This document shows positions 44,820-54,730 of a DNA stretch of 64,000 nt, piece by piece. This DNA is from Paraburkholderia hayleyella. Its GTDB lineage: Bacteria > Pseudomonadota > Gammaproteobacteria > Burkholderiales > Burkholderiaceae. Below the pieces are notes generated by a model. That model saw nothing but the letters and a program-made list of their open reading frames with translations, was not told the DNA's origin and did no database searches. The DNA is taken from contig NZ_QPES01000002.1 in assembly GCF_009455685.1 (NCBI RefSeq), forward strand, positions 434,001 to 498,000, read 5' to 3'. The translations under genes and the position numbers were made by a program. Numbering within the stretch: the first letter of the stretch is position 1; each line of letters begins with the position of its first letter.

Positions 44820-44842
44820 GATCCCGGAATACTTCCGGGATC
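44820..44842. terminator. Rho-independent terminator at 3' end of the 1117-aa gene
   Basis: GATCCCGGAA, TAC loop, TTCCGGGATC, then TTATTT on the plus strand; a perfect 10-bp stem. It lies 15 bp beyond the stop codon of the large minus-strand gene, where on that strand it is followed by TTCCCT. Well placed as that gene's terminator. Confidence 0.75.
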
Positions 44843-44857
44843 TTATTTGCTTTAACT

Positions 44858-47800
44858 TTAACTATTAATCGGCTCGACAGTGCGAATATTATTCGCTCTG
44901 GGAAAGAAGCGCGCCATAATACCAGGGGCTTTTTCCAGGGATTTAATTTCCATTTTAATTTCGGCCACTACCTTCGTGATTTCCGAACTTTTCTTTCTTA
45001 AATCTGCTTTGGTCGCTATTGTTTGAAAATACTGGGCCAAAGCATTGCGTAGTGCAACATTTTTACTTGCACGCACACTGGCGGAAATTTCCTTAAATAC
45101 AGGAAGTAAACTCTGTAAATGATGAACTGAATTTCGAATATCGCCAGAATTCCCCCATAAATTCTCGACGTATTCCTTAACATACTTTACTTTTGTCTCC
45201 ACTGATACAGAGGAATCTGCCGCATTTTGAAGTGCCGCAATTTCTTGCACGGGCATTAACCACGAATTCTTTAATAGCTGCCCGTCATGCGCCACAATAT
45301 CCCCATTATTGGAAACCTGAATGGTGGACTTCCAATAAATAAAGCTCTTTTTCGTATCAAGCGGGAATGTATGAAACTCTTTCCCAAAAGGCCTTATTTC
45401 ACGTACTTGCGATACTCGCTCTTGAGTCACTTCAATATAATCAAGATGCTTGACCAGGGTTACCTTACTTTCCTCAAAATCATTGGTTTCCCGCACTACC
45501 GAACCAAAAAACGTATGTTTACCCAGATCGTCCTTCGACATGGCTAAACTGCCGGGTTTAAATTGATCTATATTTTCAACCGTGTCTTTTAATAGCACCT
45601 TCGATATTTCAACGTCATCTGGACATGGAGAAAATAAAACATGGGACAACGGGCCCGAACTCATCTGAGTCATTGCGAACATCACCCCACGGGTAATATT
45701 TTTTACTTCTTCAGAAGTCAACTGCCCCATCGGATTAATATAGTTAACAATATGCGACTGGTAATAATCCTGATTTTCCCCAGGCGGCAGTGTAACGCCG
45801 CCATCCAGCACCACTCCGGAACGCTCCGCATCCTTCCCAACGCAGAGTTTCAGATATTCGTCAATCTTGCCTTCGCCATCTGTTGAAATTTCACGCTCAG
45901 CCATTAAATCGAGCAAATTATTTTTATGATAATCAAATGGAACCGGAACAGAAGCTCCAATAGCAATCATTTTTCCGTCAGCCCAAGCTACGCCTAAATT
46001 ACTGCTGAAAATTTTAATTTCCTCGTGGCTCAATTCTCCGCCCGGTGTCGAATCAATCGAACCAACTTTGGCCTCACGCTGAAAGCTTTCAATAAACTTA
46101 ACTATAGCGCCAGCCTTCTTTTTATAGCGCGCCGAAGTTCCTGCAAAATCTCTAATCGAGATTAATATATTTTTTCTGGAGGCCAGATAATAACCCAGTT
46201 CGATACGTTCCGTTGCCGTCAGATTTGAATTGGCAATATATCGGGACATCGTCGCGCAGAAAACTTGTTCGAACGAGGACGTCCCCGTGTAATGACTACG
46301 GAAAAGCTCCTCCAGCGTCAGCAGCGCTTTTGCTCGCCATACGTCAGCATTGATTTCCTTCGCGCCCTCCGGGGTGACCGGCCGGATTAAATCGGAGATA
46401 CCACGGGCTGACGGTACATAACTAGGAAGTTCATGCTCGGAGGCATTAAGATGTTGCGGCAAACTCCGTGACAACTTTAAAAGCATGCGCTCAACGCTTA
46501 AATCAAAGGCAAGTTTAGGATTTACGCTCGCCAGTTGCTGATCAACTTGTTCGATATAATCACAGAGGTAATTAGTGATGAGCAAATTCTCGATACTTTC
46601 TTCTCCGCTTGCGGAGTAATTATTTTTTACAAACTCACGTCCCAGATTTTTGACGGCGCTGGCAAAATCAGAAAAATTCTTCGATTTCACCCCCGCATCA
46701 AATTTTTTATCCAGATAAGTTTTCAGCATGCCAAGGCGAGATTCAACCAATATTGTCCTATCGGTTATTTTCGCAAATATATTTTTCTGAGTGACAATAT
46801 CCTCAGGGCCTTCATTTTCAATATCAACGACATCGCCCATGGAAGCCTGATTGACATGCCTGTTCGAAGCAATAATTTCTTCATTACCCTCGAACTGAAT
46901 TTCATCACCAAATGATTTATTATGCTTTATTTCAGATAATTCCGCATCCTTCAGCATAGCGACATCATCAGCATCATCACTAATACCCGATCCTGAATTC
47001 GTATCAGTGGCATACATCGAGCCTGACGACGGGCTCGAACTCATATTGAGAGATGAACTTCGCTCATCATTTGATATTTGCGACGAAGTCTCCATGATAT
47101 CCAAATTCGAGTCCGTATCAGACCCCTGAATATTTTGCGCTTGCCTCACATTCGATTCCGGCAAAACATGCAGCTCTTGCACAAGCTCTTGCTGCAAAAT
47201 GTCTTTATTTACCGGAATAAACCAGCTTAAATTCACCAGCTTTACAGCCGACAATATTTTTTTATAATCTTTCCTGTTGTATTCAGGATTTTTCAATGAT
47301 TGCGCCAGATAGCTCCCAAAGAGGTCTACCGTGACCATGAATGCAGGCATATCATTTTCACCATGCGTCTTGCAAGCATTATGCAACCACAATGGCATCC
47401 ATTGCGTAAACGAATCTTTTTTTCCCTGGCTTTTAACTGCAGAGAAATGAGTATGAATATTTTTCAAACATTCTATGGCTTTCTTATCATCAAGAGAAAT
47501 CATCGCCCCTACAAAATCCGTAACAGCTTGCTGCAATTTTTTTACAGATGAAGCCAATGACTTGTCAACACACATCAAGTCTCTTGCCAACTTGAAATTA
47601 CTGATTATTACATCAAAGTTCCTGTTGGGGGCACAGTTCAGCGAGCACCTCAACTGAGTAATCCGCTTTAAATTTTCTTCGGATTTTTTAATTACGTCCG
47701 GTGCGATTTTTTTTATGAATTTTTTGTAATCCGCTACATTCTGAGCCAATTCAAATTTATCCCACCTGGCCTGCTTGTCAAGCGAAGCAAACACTTCGCC

Positions 47801-48211
47801 CATAACCTCGAATTCCCAAAGCAGGTGGTACAAGAGCGCCTCTCCGCTCTCCAAACCCGTGTGAGAACTTGTTTCCTCGATATAGGTCAGCACCAAGGCT
47901 TTCAGCTGCACGGCCATAGCCGTTTGAGACTCAAACCCCACGCGCTGGATATGCTGGCTCATAGACTCCATCTGATACAAACGTTCGTTCGGCGACATTT
48001 GCGTCAGCCACTTTACGTGGTTGTGAAGCGCCGCACGATTTACCCCCCCGCTCGTGTCAGAGCTAACCTTTCGCTCCTTGAACACCGTCGTGAAATGCAG
48101 GTATATCTGCCCTGCCGCACGCTGAACGGCTTCCGAGAACTCAAGAGCCTTATTCTTGACGGCACACAACAAATGGGAAATTGAAGCACCACTGACTGGA
48201 GAAGTTTTCAT
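44858..48211 (-). CDS. Large A+T-rich protein (1117 aa), effector candidate
   Basis: 1117 aa, no recognised domain, no signal peptide or clear membrane helix. Visible parts: an N-terminal helical region (residues 1-360), an acidic Ser/Asp/Asn-rich linker (about 365-470, with SSSPSSGSMYATDTNSGSG), and a large C-terminal region (about 480-1100) of mixed helix, with KSFIYWKSTIQVSNNGDIVAH near residue 980. The first 130 residues have a higher GC content than the rest, as in a mosaic. An hrp-like box lies only 43 bp upstream, giving a short leader. Size and layout recall large multi-domain effectors, without homology claimed. Confidence 0.6.
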   Translation of the reverse strand: MKTSPVSGASISHLLCAVKNKALEFSEAVQRAAGQIYLHFTTVFKERKVSSDTSGGVNRAALHNHVKWLTQMSPNERLYQMESMSQHIQRVGFESQTAMAVQLKALVLTYIEETSSHTGLESGEALLYHLLWEFEVMGEVFASLDKQARWDKFELAQNVADYKKFIKKIAPDVIKKSEENLKRITQLRCSLNCAPNRNFDVIISNFKLARDLMCVDKSLASSVKKLQQAVTDFVGAMISLDDKKAIECLKNIHTHFSAVKSQGKKDSFTQWMPLWLHNACKTHGENDMPAFMVTVDLFGSYLAQSLKNPEYNRKDYKKILSAVKLVNLSWFIPVNKDILQQELVQELHVLPESNVRQAQNIQGSDTDSNLDIMETSSQISNDERSSSLNMSSSPSSGSMYATDTNSGSGISDDADDVAMLKDAELSEIKHNKSFGDEIQFEGNEEIIASNRHVNQASMGDVVDIENEGPEDIVTQKNIFAKITDRTILVESRLGMLKTYLDKKFDAGVKSKNFSDFASAVKNLGREFVKNNYSASGEESIENLLITNYLCDYIEQVDQQLASVNPKLAFDLSVERMLLKLSRSLPQHLNASEHELPSYVPSARGISDLIRPVTPEGAKEINADVWRAKALLTLEELFRSHYTGTSSFEQVFCATMSRYIANSNLTATERIELGYYLASRKNILISIRDFAGTSARYKKKAGAIVKFIESFQREAKVGSIDSTPGGELSHEEIKIFSSNLGVAWADGKMIAIGASVPVPFDYHKNNLLDLMAEREISTDGEGKIDEYLKLCVGKDAERSGVVLDGGVTLPPGENQDYYQSHIVNYINPMGQLTSEEVKNITRGVMFAMTQMSSGPLSHVLFSPCPDDVEISKVLLKDTVENIDQFKPGSLAMSKDDLGKHTFFGSVVRETNDFEESKVTLVKHLDYIEVTQERVSQVREIRPFGKEFHTFPLDTKKSFIYWKSTIQVSNNGDIVAHDGQLLKNSWLMPVQEIAALQNAADSSVSVETKVKYVKEYVENLWGNSGDIRNSVHHLQSLLPVFKEISASVRASKNVALRNALAQYFQTIATKADLRKKSSEITKVVAEIKMEIKSLEKAPGIMARFFPRANNIRTVEPINS

Positions 48212-48254
48212 GATGGCCCGGCATCCAAAAATAGAAATAGATTTGTCTGCGGCC

Positions 48255-48283
48255 TATGTAACAACTGGAAAGCAGATCGTTCC
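48255..48283 (-). promoter_or_regulatory. HrpL/ECF-like box upstream of the 1117-aa gene
   Basis: Read on the minus strand: GGAACG, 16-bp spacer, TTACATA, 43 bp before the ATG at 48211. The spacer differs from the boxes of the four-gene family but the -10-like half is identical. Confidence 0.7.
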
Positions 48284-48406
48284 CTCGTAAACGCTATGTT
48301 GACAAATATTTTTGAGGCGAGACATCCGCTGCCCTATCCGATCCCCCTGAACGCCTTATCGCCAAAGGCCGACAGCCCATCCGCCCCCCCACACAACACC
48401 CCCCTC

Positions 48407-49366
48407 TCAGCCCGCCCGGGACGACTGGATCACCATCAGCACGTCATCCGGCTGAATCAGACACGGCGCATCTTCATAAAACGACAGCACGGTACCCTCG
48501 CGCACCAGCCCAATCACGACGATCCCCGGCACGGCATTGCTCCAGCAGCCCACCTCGTGCAGTTCAGCCGGGCGCTCCAGCAGCGTCACCCGGCCACGCG
48601 TTGAAAGCAGATCGTTAATAAACGGCACGATGTATTCGCTCTCCACCGCGTCGGCCAGCAATAGCCCGCCGATCTTCGTCGACGAGACAATCACATCCGC
48701 GCCGGCCTGGCGCAGTTGCCGCTGAAACGTCTGCTCCTGGATGCGCACGACGATCTTGGTTTGCGGCGCGATGCTGCGCACGGTCAGCGTGAGCAGGATC
48801 GCCGTGGCGTCGTCGGACACGCTGATAATGACCGCACGCGCTTCGCGCACCTGGGCTTGCTGCAGCAGATCCTCCCGTACCGGGTCGCCGAGCAGGCCCG
48901 CGATGCCGAGGCCCGTCGCGGCTTCAAGCGCGGTTTGCTGCGGGTCGATCACGACGATCGCTTCAGGCTTGACGCCGCTTTCGAGCAGCTCCCGGATCGC
49001 TACGGAGCCGCTCATTCCGTAGCCGCACACGACGATATGTTCATGCAGCTGTTTTTGCAGACGTTTCATGCGAAATTCCTCGATCACGCGTTGAATCACG
49101 AACTGATAGGCGGTGCCCAGAAACACAAACCAGATCACGATGCGAATCGGCACGATAAAAAACGCGTCGATCAGCCGGGCGCGGGCGGTGACGGGCACGA
49201 TATCGCCATAGCCGACTGTCGCCACGGTCACCATCGTGAAGTACATCAGGTCGATGATGCCCAGCGCATCGCGGCTGGCATCGCGCAGCCCGCGCCGGTC
49301 CAGATACAGCACGGTGAACGCCAGCAGACACAGCGCGGCCACCAGGAGCAGGCGATGCAGCAGCAT
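48407..49366 (-). CDS. Potassium channel with TrkA-N (RCK) domain
   Basis: 319 aa. Two membrane segments with the K+ selectivity filter TMVTVATVGYGDIVPVT are followed by an RCK domain (HIVVCGYGMSGSVAIREL, VVIDPQQTALEAA) and a TrkA-C-like tail. This is the MthK/Kch layout of inner-membrane ligand- or redox-gated potassium channels. The ATG at 49366 is the likely start; upstream codons are Arg/Pro-rich and not typical. Divergent from the BetR gene; the 543 bp between hold no gene I support. Confidence 0.85.
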   Translation of the reverse strand: MLLHRLLLVAALCLLAFTVLYLDRRGLRDASRDALGIIDLMYFTMVTVATVGYGDIVPVTARARLIDAFFIVPIRIVIWFVFLGTAYQFVIQRVIEEFRMKRLQKQLHEHIVVCGYGMSGSVAIRELLESGVKPEAIVVIDPQQTALEAATGLGIAGLLGDPVREDLLQQAQVREARAVIISVSDDATAILLTLTVRSIAPQTKIVVRIQEQTFQRQLRQAGADVIVSSTKIGGLLLADAVESEYIVPFINDLLSTRGRVTLLERPAELHEVGCWSNAVPGIVVIGLVREGTVLSFYEDAPCLIQPDDVLMVIQSSRAG

Positions 49367-49909
49367 GCGCCGTGGCGAAACGTAGGGACGGGTGAAGAGG
49401 GTTTGGGCGCGAGGCGGCTTCCATGACCCGCGCGGCAAACGCGGCAAACGAAAGCGATGGGATTGCCGGGATTGGGGGCTCTTTTTTTGCGGCACGCAAC
49501 GGCTCCAGCAGTGGGAACGGCTGATTCTACGATGACTGGTGCACACACCGGCGATTCGTTGCAGCGAGCGAAGTTGCGGCAAAGTTGTGGCGAAGTTAAG
49601 GCGCGGCGGCGGTAAGCCTCGGCTGACCGCACGACTCCCCCTTCCGCCCCCCATGGGCCTGAAGCGGCTTGCCACACGCTATCAATTTCGCCCATGCACG
49701 CAAAATCCCTCTTGTGTCGATTTTTTGTAACCGTTTTGCGGTACATTTGCTCTCCGGTGCCTCACGTTAAAACGTTGCTCTGGACACTTATCCAGGCGCA
49801 CCTGAGCACCCTATAAACAAGCCATCCGCCACCCCGGCTCACCATTGGGCCCTGAAGGCGGCTCCCCCTGGCTCCCTTTCTTCTCCCACCCAGCGGAAAA
49901 TCTCGCAGT

Positions 49910-50785
49910 ATGGTCAACGAAGCCCCCTCATCCGACGCGCTCGCCATCGCCGAGCGCGTGCGCGAACTGATGAGCCGTCACGGTATCGGCAAGCGCCGCC
50001 AAACCACTGAGCTCTGCCGCATCCTCGAGCTCAGCTTTTCCCAAGGGCACCGCAAGCTGCGCGGCAATAGCCCATGGACCCTGGCGCAGATCAAAAAGGT
50101 CGCGGAAGTCTTCGATGAGCCTGCGGCACAGCTTTTCGGCACACCAACGCTGGACCCTGGCATAGTGAGCGCAACCGCGCAGGAGGCGGTGTTCGCCATT
50201 GGCGCGATCGAGTTGCCGTGCACGGTATGGATTGGTGTAGCGCTTGAGCCGGGCAGCCGTCCGGAGTTTGTCGCGTACACGCAGCTCGAGCAGTGGCGGG
50301 TGGTACGTCACGACGGCGCGCTCTATCAGAACGCCCATGAGGTACACAAGATCGAGATCTATCCGCGCCGCGCGGAAAACGATCAGCCGCTCGTGGCCGT
50401 GGTCGATGACGATCACGCTTCGGCGGACAACCTGCGCGACTATCTCGAACATCACGGCTTTGCCGCGACCGCTTTTTATAGTTTGTCGGCCTTCACCGAG
50501 GCCCTGCATACGCAGGCGTTCGATGGCGTGGTAATCGACTGGCTGTTTGGCGCGCAAACCGCAGCGGGAGCGATCCGCCTGGTGCGTCATTCAGAAAACC
50601 CGGATGCGCCGATTTTCGTGCTGACAGGTGAGTTGCTGACGGGCAAGGCCAGCGAATCCGAAATCAGCGAGGTCATCCGTCGTTACGATGTGGCCTGTTA
50701 TGAAAAACCAGCGCGCATGGCGATTCTCGTCGCGGATCTTTCCAAGCGGCTCAATCACGCTCCGACGCTGAGCGCGGGCGCATAA
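49910..50785 (+). CDS. BetR-domain DNA-binding protein fused to a receiver-like domain
   Basis: 291 aa. The N-terminal helix-turn-helix (residues 10-75: RVRELMSRHGIGKRRQTTEL, SQGHRKLRGNSPWTLAQI) is the BetR type found in Burkholderiales. The C-terminal receiver domain (about 160-280) has VAVVDDDHAS and GVVIDWLFG with the acceptor Asp, and EKPARM with the Lys. DNA-binding first, receiver last is the reverse of most response regulators. The hybrid kinase on the opposite strand, 59 bp beyond its stop, is the likely partner. Confidence 0.8.
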   Translation: MVNEAPSSDALAIAERVRELMSRHGIGKRRQTTELCRILELSFSQGHRKLRGNSPWTLAQIKKVAEVFDEPAAQLFGTPTLDPGIVSATAQEAVFAIGAIELPCTVWIGVALEPGSRPEFVAYTQLEQWRVVRHDGALYQNAHEVHKIEIYPRRAENDQPLVAVVDDDHASADNLRDYLEHHGFAATAFYSLSAFTEALHTQAFDGVVIDWLFGAQTAAGAIRLVRHSENPDAPIFVLTGELLTGKASESEISEVIRRYDVACYEKPARMAILVADLSKRLNHAPTLSAGA

Positions 50786-50844
50786 GCCTGCACGGCTGCG
50801 CCAAGCGTGGTTCTTGTTTCCACGCCGGCCGCCTCCAGACGGCG

Positions 50845-52794
50845 TCATTGAGCGCGATTCCGTGCCGCCACGGCCAGCGCCCGCTGAATCGCGGCACGCA
50901 AGATGTCGTAGCGCACCGGTTTGAGCAGGCATTCAAAAAATGGGCCGATGTTCTCGCCCGCCTGGGCATCGGGTGCATAGGCGCTCACCGCAATCACCGG
51001 CACATTCGCCGAGCGCGTGCTGCGCGCCCGGAACTCCGTCACGAACGCATAGCCATCGCGCTCAGGCATATGCAGGTCGAGCAGCACCAGATCGCAGCAT
51101 TGCGCATCGAGCCAGGCTAACGCCGCATCGGCGCTGGCGGCAGCCGTTGCGGTACCGCCCATGTGACTGACCATCTCGCACAGCGACTCCCGCACCAGCG
51201 GATTGTCGTCGACCACCAGGACTCGTGGCGGTATCGGCGCGGGCGCCCGCGCACCGGAGGCCAGCGCCGCGTTGTGTATGGCCGCCAGTGAAGAGGCGGG
51301 CCCCGATGCCGGGGCCGAGGCCGGTGCGGCAACGGGGTTGACCGGCAGCGTCACACTAAACGTCGAACCTTCTCCGACCCGGCTCTCGACGTCCACCTTG
51401 CCGCCGAACAAGTCGGCCAGCCCGCGCACGATCGCCAGCCCCATGCCCGCGCCTTCGAAGCGCCGTGCCGATGACGTATCGAGCTGGGTGAAAGCCTTGA
51501 AGACCAGCGGAATCTGTTGCACCGGCACACCCGGCCCGGTGTCGCTGACGGCAATCGACAGCGCGTTGGCCTGCTGCACCAGCCGCACCTGCACGGAGCC
51601 GGTTTCGGTATAGCGGATCGCATTGGTCACGAGGTTGCTGACGATCTGCCGGATGCGGTTTGGATCAGATTCGACCTGCCCGCTCTCGCCCTGCGCCTCG
51701 CCTTCGAGCACGAGCCCTTTGGCACGCGCCTCGGGCTCGTGTTCATCGATGATCGACAGCAACAGCGCACGGGGCTCGAACTGCTCATAGCGCAACTCGA
51801 GCTTGCCCGCACCGAGGCGGGCGTAATCGGTCAGGTCTTTCATCTGGGCTTCGAGCTGGCGTGCGGCGGTTTCAAGCCGCTGGATCACCTTGCGGTCGGC
51901 TGCGGAATGCGGGTTAAAACCCAGCAGCTCGACCGACGACACAATCGCATGCAACGGCGTGCGCAACTCGTGGCTAATCATGCCGAGAAATGCGTCTTTC
52001 GCCAGATTGGCTTCGCGCGCGGCGCGGCTGGCTTGATGTTCGGCCTCCAGCGCGGCGTGCTGTTGCCGGATCAGCCGGGTGCGGCGGCGGCTATTGGCCA
52101 CCAGCAGCAGCGCCGCCACCGCCGAGAGCAGCAGCGCGAGACACAAACCGCTGATAAACAGCATGCGGCGCTTGGCGGCAAAGTCGTCGTTGAGCGCGGC
52201 ACGTTCGGCGACATCGACAAAACGCCGGCTTTTCGCCATGTCGTCCATCTCGCGCCCATGCGCATGCAACGCGTTGATCATCTGGTCGGCTTGCGTGATG
52301 TCTGCGGGCAAGGCCGCCAGTGCCGGGGCCATGCTGTCCAGACGCGCGCCGAGTTGCCGCATATCTTCTTTTTGCCGTTGCACGCGCATCAAGCGCCCGA
52401 CATGCAGATGGGCCTGGCTGGACATCGTGCCCAGCTTGTCCTTCAACGTCCGATAACGTTGCGTCACTTTGCCGTAATCAGGATCGATGCCGCTGCGATA
52501 AAGCAGCAACTGGTTTTCGAGGCAGACGTAAGCGATCTGCAACTGGGTGGCATCCCAAACGAAACCGCCATCGCCTGCGCTGACCTGGCCACTCGCTTCG
52601 GGCTCGAGCAAATTGGCGTACAGCAGATAGCCGATCGCGCCGAGCGGCGTGGCCAGCGCGGCCAGCCAGATGATGATGAACAACAGGCGCCGCCGCATGG
52701 GCTGGCGGGGCCGACGGTTCGCGGCCAGCCCTGCCGCCTGGGATGTCGCGGCGGCAGGCCCGGTCTCGGGTAGCACGGTATTCATATTCAGCAT
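50845..52794 (-). CDS. Hybrid sensor histidine kinase
   Basis: 649 aa. Transmembrane helices at about 34-60 and 210-235 flank a periplasmic sensor of unknown class. Then come a coiled linker, HisKA (GMISHELRTPLHAIVSSVE), HATPase (SNLVTNAIRYTE, VSDTGPGVPV) and a C-terminal receiver (LVVDDNPLVRESL, DLVLLDLHMPERDGYAF). Start ATG at 52794 has AGGAG upstream and overlaps the stop of the helicase gene. Convergent with the BetR-receiver gene. Confidence 0.88.
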   Translation of the reverse strand: MLNMNTVLPETGPAAATSQAAGLAANRRPRQPMRRRLLFIIIWLAALATPLGAIGYLLYANLLEPEASGQVSAGDGGFVWDATQLQIAYVCLENQLLLYRSGIDPDYGKVTQRYRTLKDKLGTMSSQAHLHVGRLMRVQRQKEDMRQLGARLDSMAPALAALPADITQADQMINALHAHGREMDDMAKSRRFVDVAERAALNDDFAAKRRMLFISGLCLALLLSAVAALLLVANSRRRTRLIRQQHAALEAEHQASRAAREANLAKDAFLGMISHELRTPLHAIVSSVELLGFNPHSAADRKVIQRLETAARQLEAQMKDLTDYARLGAGKLELRYEQFEPRALLLSIIDEHEPEARAKGLVLEGEAQGESGQVESDPNRIRQIVSNLVTNAIRYTETGSVQVRLVQQANALSIAVSDTGPGVPVQQIPLVFKAFTQLDTSSARRFEGAGMGLAIVRGLADLFGGKVDVESRVGEGSTFSVTLPVNPVAAPASAPASGPASSLAAIHNAALASGARAPAPIPPRVLVVDDNPLVRESLCEMVSHMGGTATAAASADAALAWLDAQCCDLVLLDLHMPERDGYAFVTEFRARSTRSANVPVIAVSAYAPDAQAGENIGPFFECLLKPVRYDILRAAIQRALAVAARNRAQ

Positions 52795-54452
52795 GGCGTG
52801 TCTCCTGCGCGCAGATAAGCGGCGGCACGCGACGAAGCCACGATCATCAGCTTCATCGTCGCGCGCGTGGCCCCGACGAACAGCTTGCGGGCCACGCGCT
52901 CGTCAAATGCCGGAAAATCGACTTCGCTCAAAATCACACACGGTGCGGATTGGCCTTTGAAGCGGTAAAGGGATTCGAGCAGCACATCGCCCTCCCGAAA
53001 GCCAGGGTTGCCAAAAAGATCGTATTTGCCGGTAAAACTGCGCAACCGGTGTGGCCCGAGCTGGTCGAGCGCACTCAGCACCGAGCCCTCGCGTCCGCGA
53101 AACGACAATACCGCGATGTCCTGCCGGCGAAAGCCCAGCCCCAGCGCCTGGGTAATGGCGCGTTTGGTGGCATCGATCACACTGTCTGGCGCCTGTGCTG
53201 CGTCATAAACCGAAAACGCGATCTCCGAGCCGGCAAACGGACTGCCGGGTACGAGCTCCGCCGCGAGCGGGTTTGAGGCGCCCACGACGTCACGCACGTA
53301 ATCGAGAATGTCGCGTGGGCTGCGGTAATTGGTGCTTTCGCGCAAGAGCGTCCAGCCGGGCAAAACGACATCCGGTCGCATGTAGAGGTTTTGCAGCGGA
53401 TCTTCGAGCCACCACCAGGCGGCATGCGGCTTAAGCAGCCGGGCGAGCGCATCGACCCATGGTTGCTGGAAATCCTGGCCTTCATCCACGATCAGCACGT
53501 CGAACTGCCAGCGGGCATTCACGCTCGTTTGCGCGAAGGCGGCTTCGAGCTGGGTGAACACATCGCTCGCCGTGAAATCGGGCCGCGCGCCGCTATCGCG
53601 TACCACCCAGTCACACAACTGGTGATAGTTGGCCACTTTGGCTTCGGCCGGGGCAATGCGTGCGATGTGATCGGCCAGCGGCCGGTTAAAGCAGACGTAG
53701 AGCGGACGCTGGCCGCGCGCGACGGCGTCTTTCATCACCTGCACCGCGAGCTGGGTTTTGCCTGAACCAGCGGTGCCGCTCACGCGCAGCCGGAACGGCG
53801 TGAATTCGAGCCGCCGCGCCCATGTGGCGAGCCCGCCTGCCAAACGCGTCACCAGCGTGCCGGCCTGACCGATCAGCGCACCGGCATCGGGTGTGAGCGC
53901 CAGTTCATCGGCCAGAAAATGATGAATTTTCGCGGCACAGGCCAGACGCGTTTCAGTAGCAGGCAACAGCGCCAGAATAAGCGCGGGGAGGTGCTGCTTG
54001 CGTGTCGCGTCGACGATGCAAGCCGGGTTCACCCCAGCGATCGCGGCATGCTTGATCGTGTGGTCGGGACAGTACAACAGCGCTTCGATGCCATACATGC
54101 CTGCGCCAAACGCGGTAGTGAAACGGCGATGCAGGCGCTCGCTGGTCCGCGCCAGCGCGATGGCCACGTTGCGTTCGGTTTGCAAGTGCGCCTTGACGAG
54201 ACCTTCCGGCGTTTCCCGCAGAAAACCCGTTTGCTGCTCGATGAGCAGGGTGCGCCCTGCGGGGCTCACGATCATGAAATCGGCTTCGCCAAACACCGAA
54301 AAATTTTGTTTGAGACGGGTCCAGTGCACGCCGTGGTACACCGTATAGCCGTCGGGCAAGGTGGCTTCGAGCAACGCCAGCGTTTCGCGCTCGCGTGCGG
54401 CGGCGCCAGTGGCGGCAAGATGTTTCCAGTCGTCGGGGACGATACGGGCCAT
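52788..54452 (-). CDS. NERD-like/UvrD-type helicase-related protein
   Basis: 554 aa. N-terminal nuclease-related part (about 20-110: YTVYHGVHWTRLKQNFSVFGEADFMIV) resembles NERD domains. A superfamily-1 helicase core follows: Walker A RVSGTAGSGKTQLAVQV, Walker B VLIVDEGQDFQQPW, and late motifs LESLYRFKGQSAPCVIL and KLFVGATRATMKLMI. Function: probably DNA repair or defence against foreign DNA; cannot be settled. The ATG at 54452 begins at the conserved part. It overlaps the hybrid kinase start, an odd pairing. Confidence 0.75.
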   Translation of the reverse strand: MARIVPDDWKHLAATGAAARERETLALLEATLPDGYTVYHGVHWTRLKQNFSVFGEADFMIVSPAGRTLLIEQQTGFLRETPEGLVKAHLQTERNVAIALARTSERLHRRFTTAFGAGMYGIEALLYCPDHTIKHAAIAGVNPACIVDATRKQHLPALILALLPATETRLACAAKIHHFLADELALTPDAGALIGQAGTLVTRLAGGLATWARRLEFTPFRLRVSGTAGSGKTQLAVQVMKDAVARGQRPLYVCFNRPLADHIARIAPAEAKVANYHQLCDWVVRDSGARPDFTASDVFTQLEAAFAQTSVNARWQFDVLIVDEGQDFQQPWVDALARLLKPHAAWWWLEDPLQNLYMRPDVVLPGWTLLRESTNYRSPRDILDYVRDVVGASNPLAAELVPGSPFAGSEIAFSVYDAAQAPDSVIDATKRAITQALGLGFRRQDIAVLSFRGREGSVLSALDQLGPHRLRSFTGKYDLFGNPGFREGDVLLESLYRFKGQSAPCVILSEVDFPAFDERVARKLFVGATRATMKLMIVASSRAAAYLRAGDTPC

Positions 54453-54730
54453 GCGGGAGGTCTCGCCAGGTTCGGGGCCGCTCATTGTACGCAACGCGGC
54501 TGACGCCGCCACCCGCTGCGCCGTGCGCCATAACCGGAAGGAGCGGGCGGGATGGAACCCGATCCTGATGCCATGCCACGTTGCCTGCTGCTGTAAAAGT
54601 TCGGTTGTCTGGCGAACTTTTCATCTACTGGCGAGGTCTTCCCCAGCCTGGGTGCGGATTGCGCCGCGAGTCTTGCGCGACACAATCCGCCGTTCCCACT
54701 CTGCACTCTGTTACAAGGATCATCGACACT

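Noticed and set aside
54554..54582. GGAACC-N16-CCACGTT before mscS, near-match to the classical hrp box
   Set aside because: It lacks the final A of CCACNNA, differs from the TTACNNA form of the other boxes, and precedes an ordinary channel gene.
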